From Rallus limicola (Eukaryota > Chordata > Aves > Gruiformes > Rallidae), in assembly GCA_022605955.1 (NCBI GenBank), contig JAKCOZ010000005.1:50965762-51029761 (forward strand): 64,000 bases of DNA, given 5' to 3'. The notes below the pieces were generated by a model. It saw only the letters and a program-made list of their open reading frames with translations, was not told the DNA's origin and searched no databases. Below, one piece after another: positions 63,640-64,000 of the stretch (positions within the stretch are counted from its first letter, which is position 1; the number at the start of each line of letters is the position of its first letter). The position numbers and the translations under genes were made by a program.

Positions 63640-63815
63640 GTAAAGGTCTAATCTCGGATTTAGAAGTCCTGATCTCAGCTTTCTGCTGTGTGACAGATGT
63701 ACTGGGGCTAATCATTTAATCTCTGTGGGCTCCATTTCCTTCACTGAATGGGGTGTACTTTGTACTTGCTGTGAGAATAGGTAAAGAAATAAAGCACTCA
63801 GATATGACTTAAGGC
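63640..63815 (+). mobile_element. MIR-like ancient SINE
   Basis: The sense strand reads 'agaagtcctgatctcagctt', 'tctgctgtgtgacagatgta', 'ggctaatcatttaatctctg', 'tgggctccatttccttcact', 'gaatggggtg', 'gctgtgagaatagg' and 'aaataaagcactcagatat'. The order matches MIR/CORE SINEs: CORE, then 'cacttaacctctctgggcctcagtttcc', 'aaaatgggg', and the L2-like tail with 'aaagcactt'. It is the most complete SINE in the window, but there is no clear tRNA A/B box. The subfamily is uncertain. Confidence 0.65.
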
Positions 63816-64000
63816 AACAAAAAAAGTACCTTTTGTTGGAAAATGTTTGAAGGGAAAAAATGAAAACCCAAGAGAAATGAGAAGGTAGTTTTTAGTGAAG
63901 ATACAGAAGTCACTGAGATCAAATAAGAACAAAAAAAAAAAAAGAGGAGCTATTGGAAAAAGTAAAATGTGCAAAAGAATGCCTGATGCTGCAGAAAAGA
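63816..64000. other. A-rich non-coding end of the window
   Basis: Purine-rich DNA with an A-run of 13 at 63931-63943. No gene is seen. Confidence 0.6.

Noticed and set aside
1..64000. Endogenous retroviruses or other viral insertions, CRISPR arrays, tRNA or rRNA genes
   Set aside because: No paired LTRs, gag/pol/env-like frames, regularly spaced repeats, tRNA box pairs or rRNA core motifs were recognised on either strand by eye.

Overview
This window looks like non-coding nuclear DNA from a bird, or less likely another sauropsid. The main evidence is CR1 LINE fragments: two 5'-truncated copies of about 0.87 kb at roughly 23024-23892 and 56684-57562, plus several short 3' tails. The tails end in the CR1 signature, a 'ggtcccttccaac'-type block followed by ATTCTGTG-like octamers instead of poly(A). 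There are no Alu, L1 or B1/B2-like SINEs. No recognisable LTR retrovirus or bacterial-style gene organisation was seen. Interspersed repeats are sparse and mostly old, which fits an avian intergenic desert or one very long intron.

No convincing protein-coding gene, tRNA, rRNA, CRISPR array or operon was found. The longest open frames (about 120-220 codons) lie in locally GC-rich DNA, often overlap on both strands, and resemble no family I recognise, so I treat them as chance. The only recognisable coding matter is decayed CR1 ORF2 (reverse transcriptase C-terminal region).

Layout: 1-10 kb is mostly unique, with one short CR1 tail (773-840), a perfect 30-bp tandem duplication (1111-1170) and a MIR-like SINE (6680-6815). 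From 10-24 kb there are three fragments of one very old CR1 family (10065-10450 minus, 16755-17685 minus, 19080-20080 plus). Younger CR1 tails lie at 17736-17825 and 22830-22940, followed by the first long CR1. A CpG-retaining block lies at 12923-13760. From 24-48 kb the DNA is largely featureless, with a CR1 tail at 32098-32320, a degenerate LINE at 42760-43180, a TA/CA microsatellite near 29.2 kb, homopolymers and a few old palindromic repeats. From 48-64 kb there are a CR1 tail (48080-48192), a CpG-island-like patch (49700-50000) that is the best regulatory candidate, another ancient CR1 (50505-50865), two more MIR-like SINEs and the second long CR1.

The repeats do not work together as a system. 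The most useful leads are the two CpG-retaining patches and the short tandem duplications, four of which touch or lie inside CR1 sequence. Repeat assignments rest on my recognition of consensus patterns, not on a database search.
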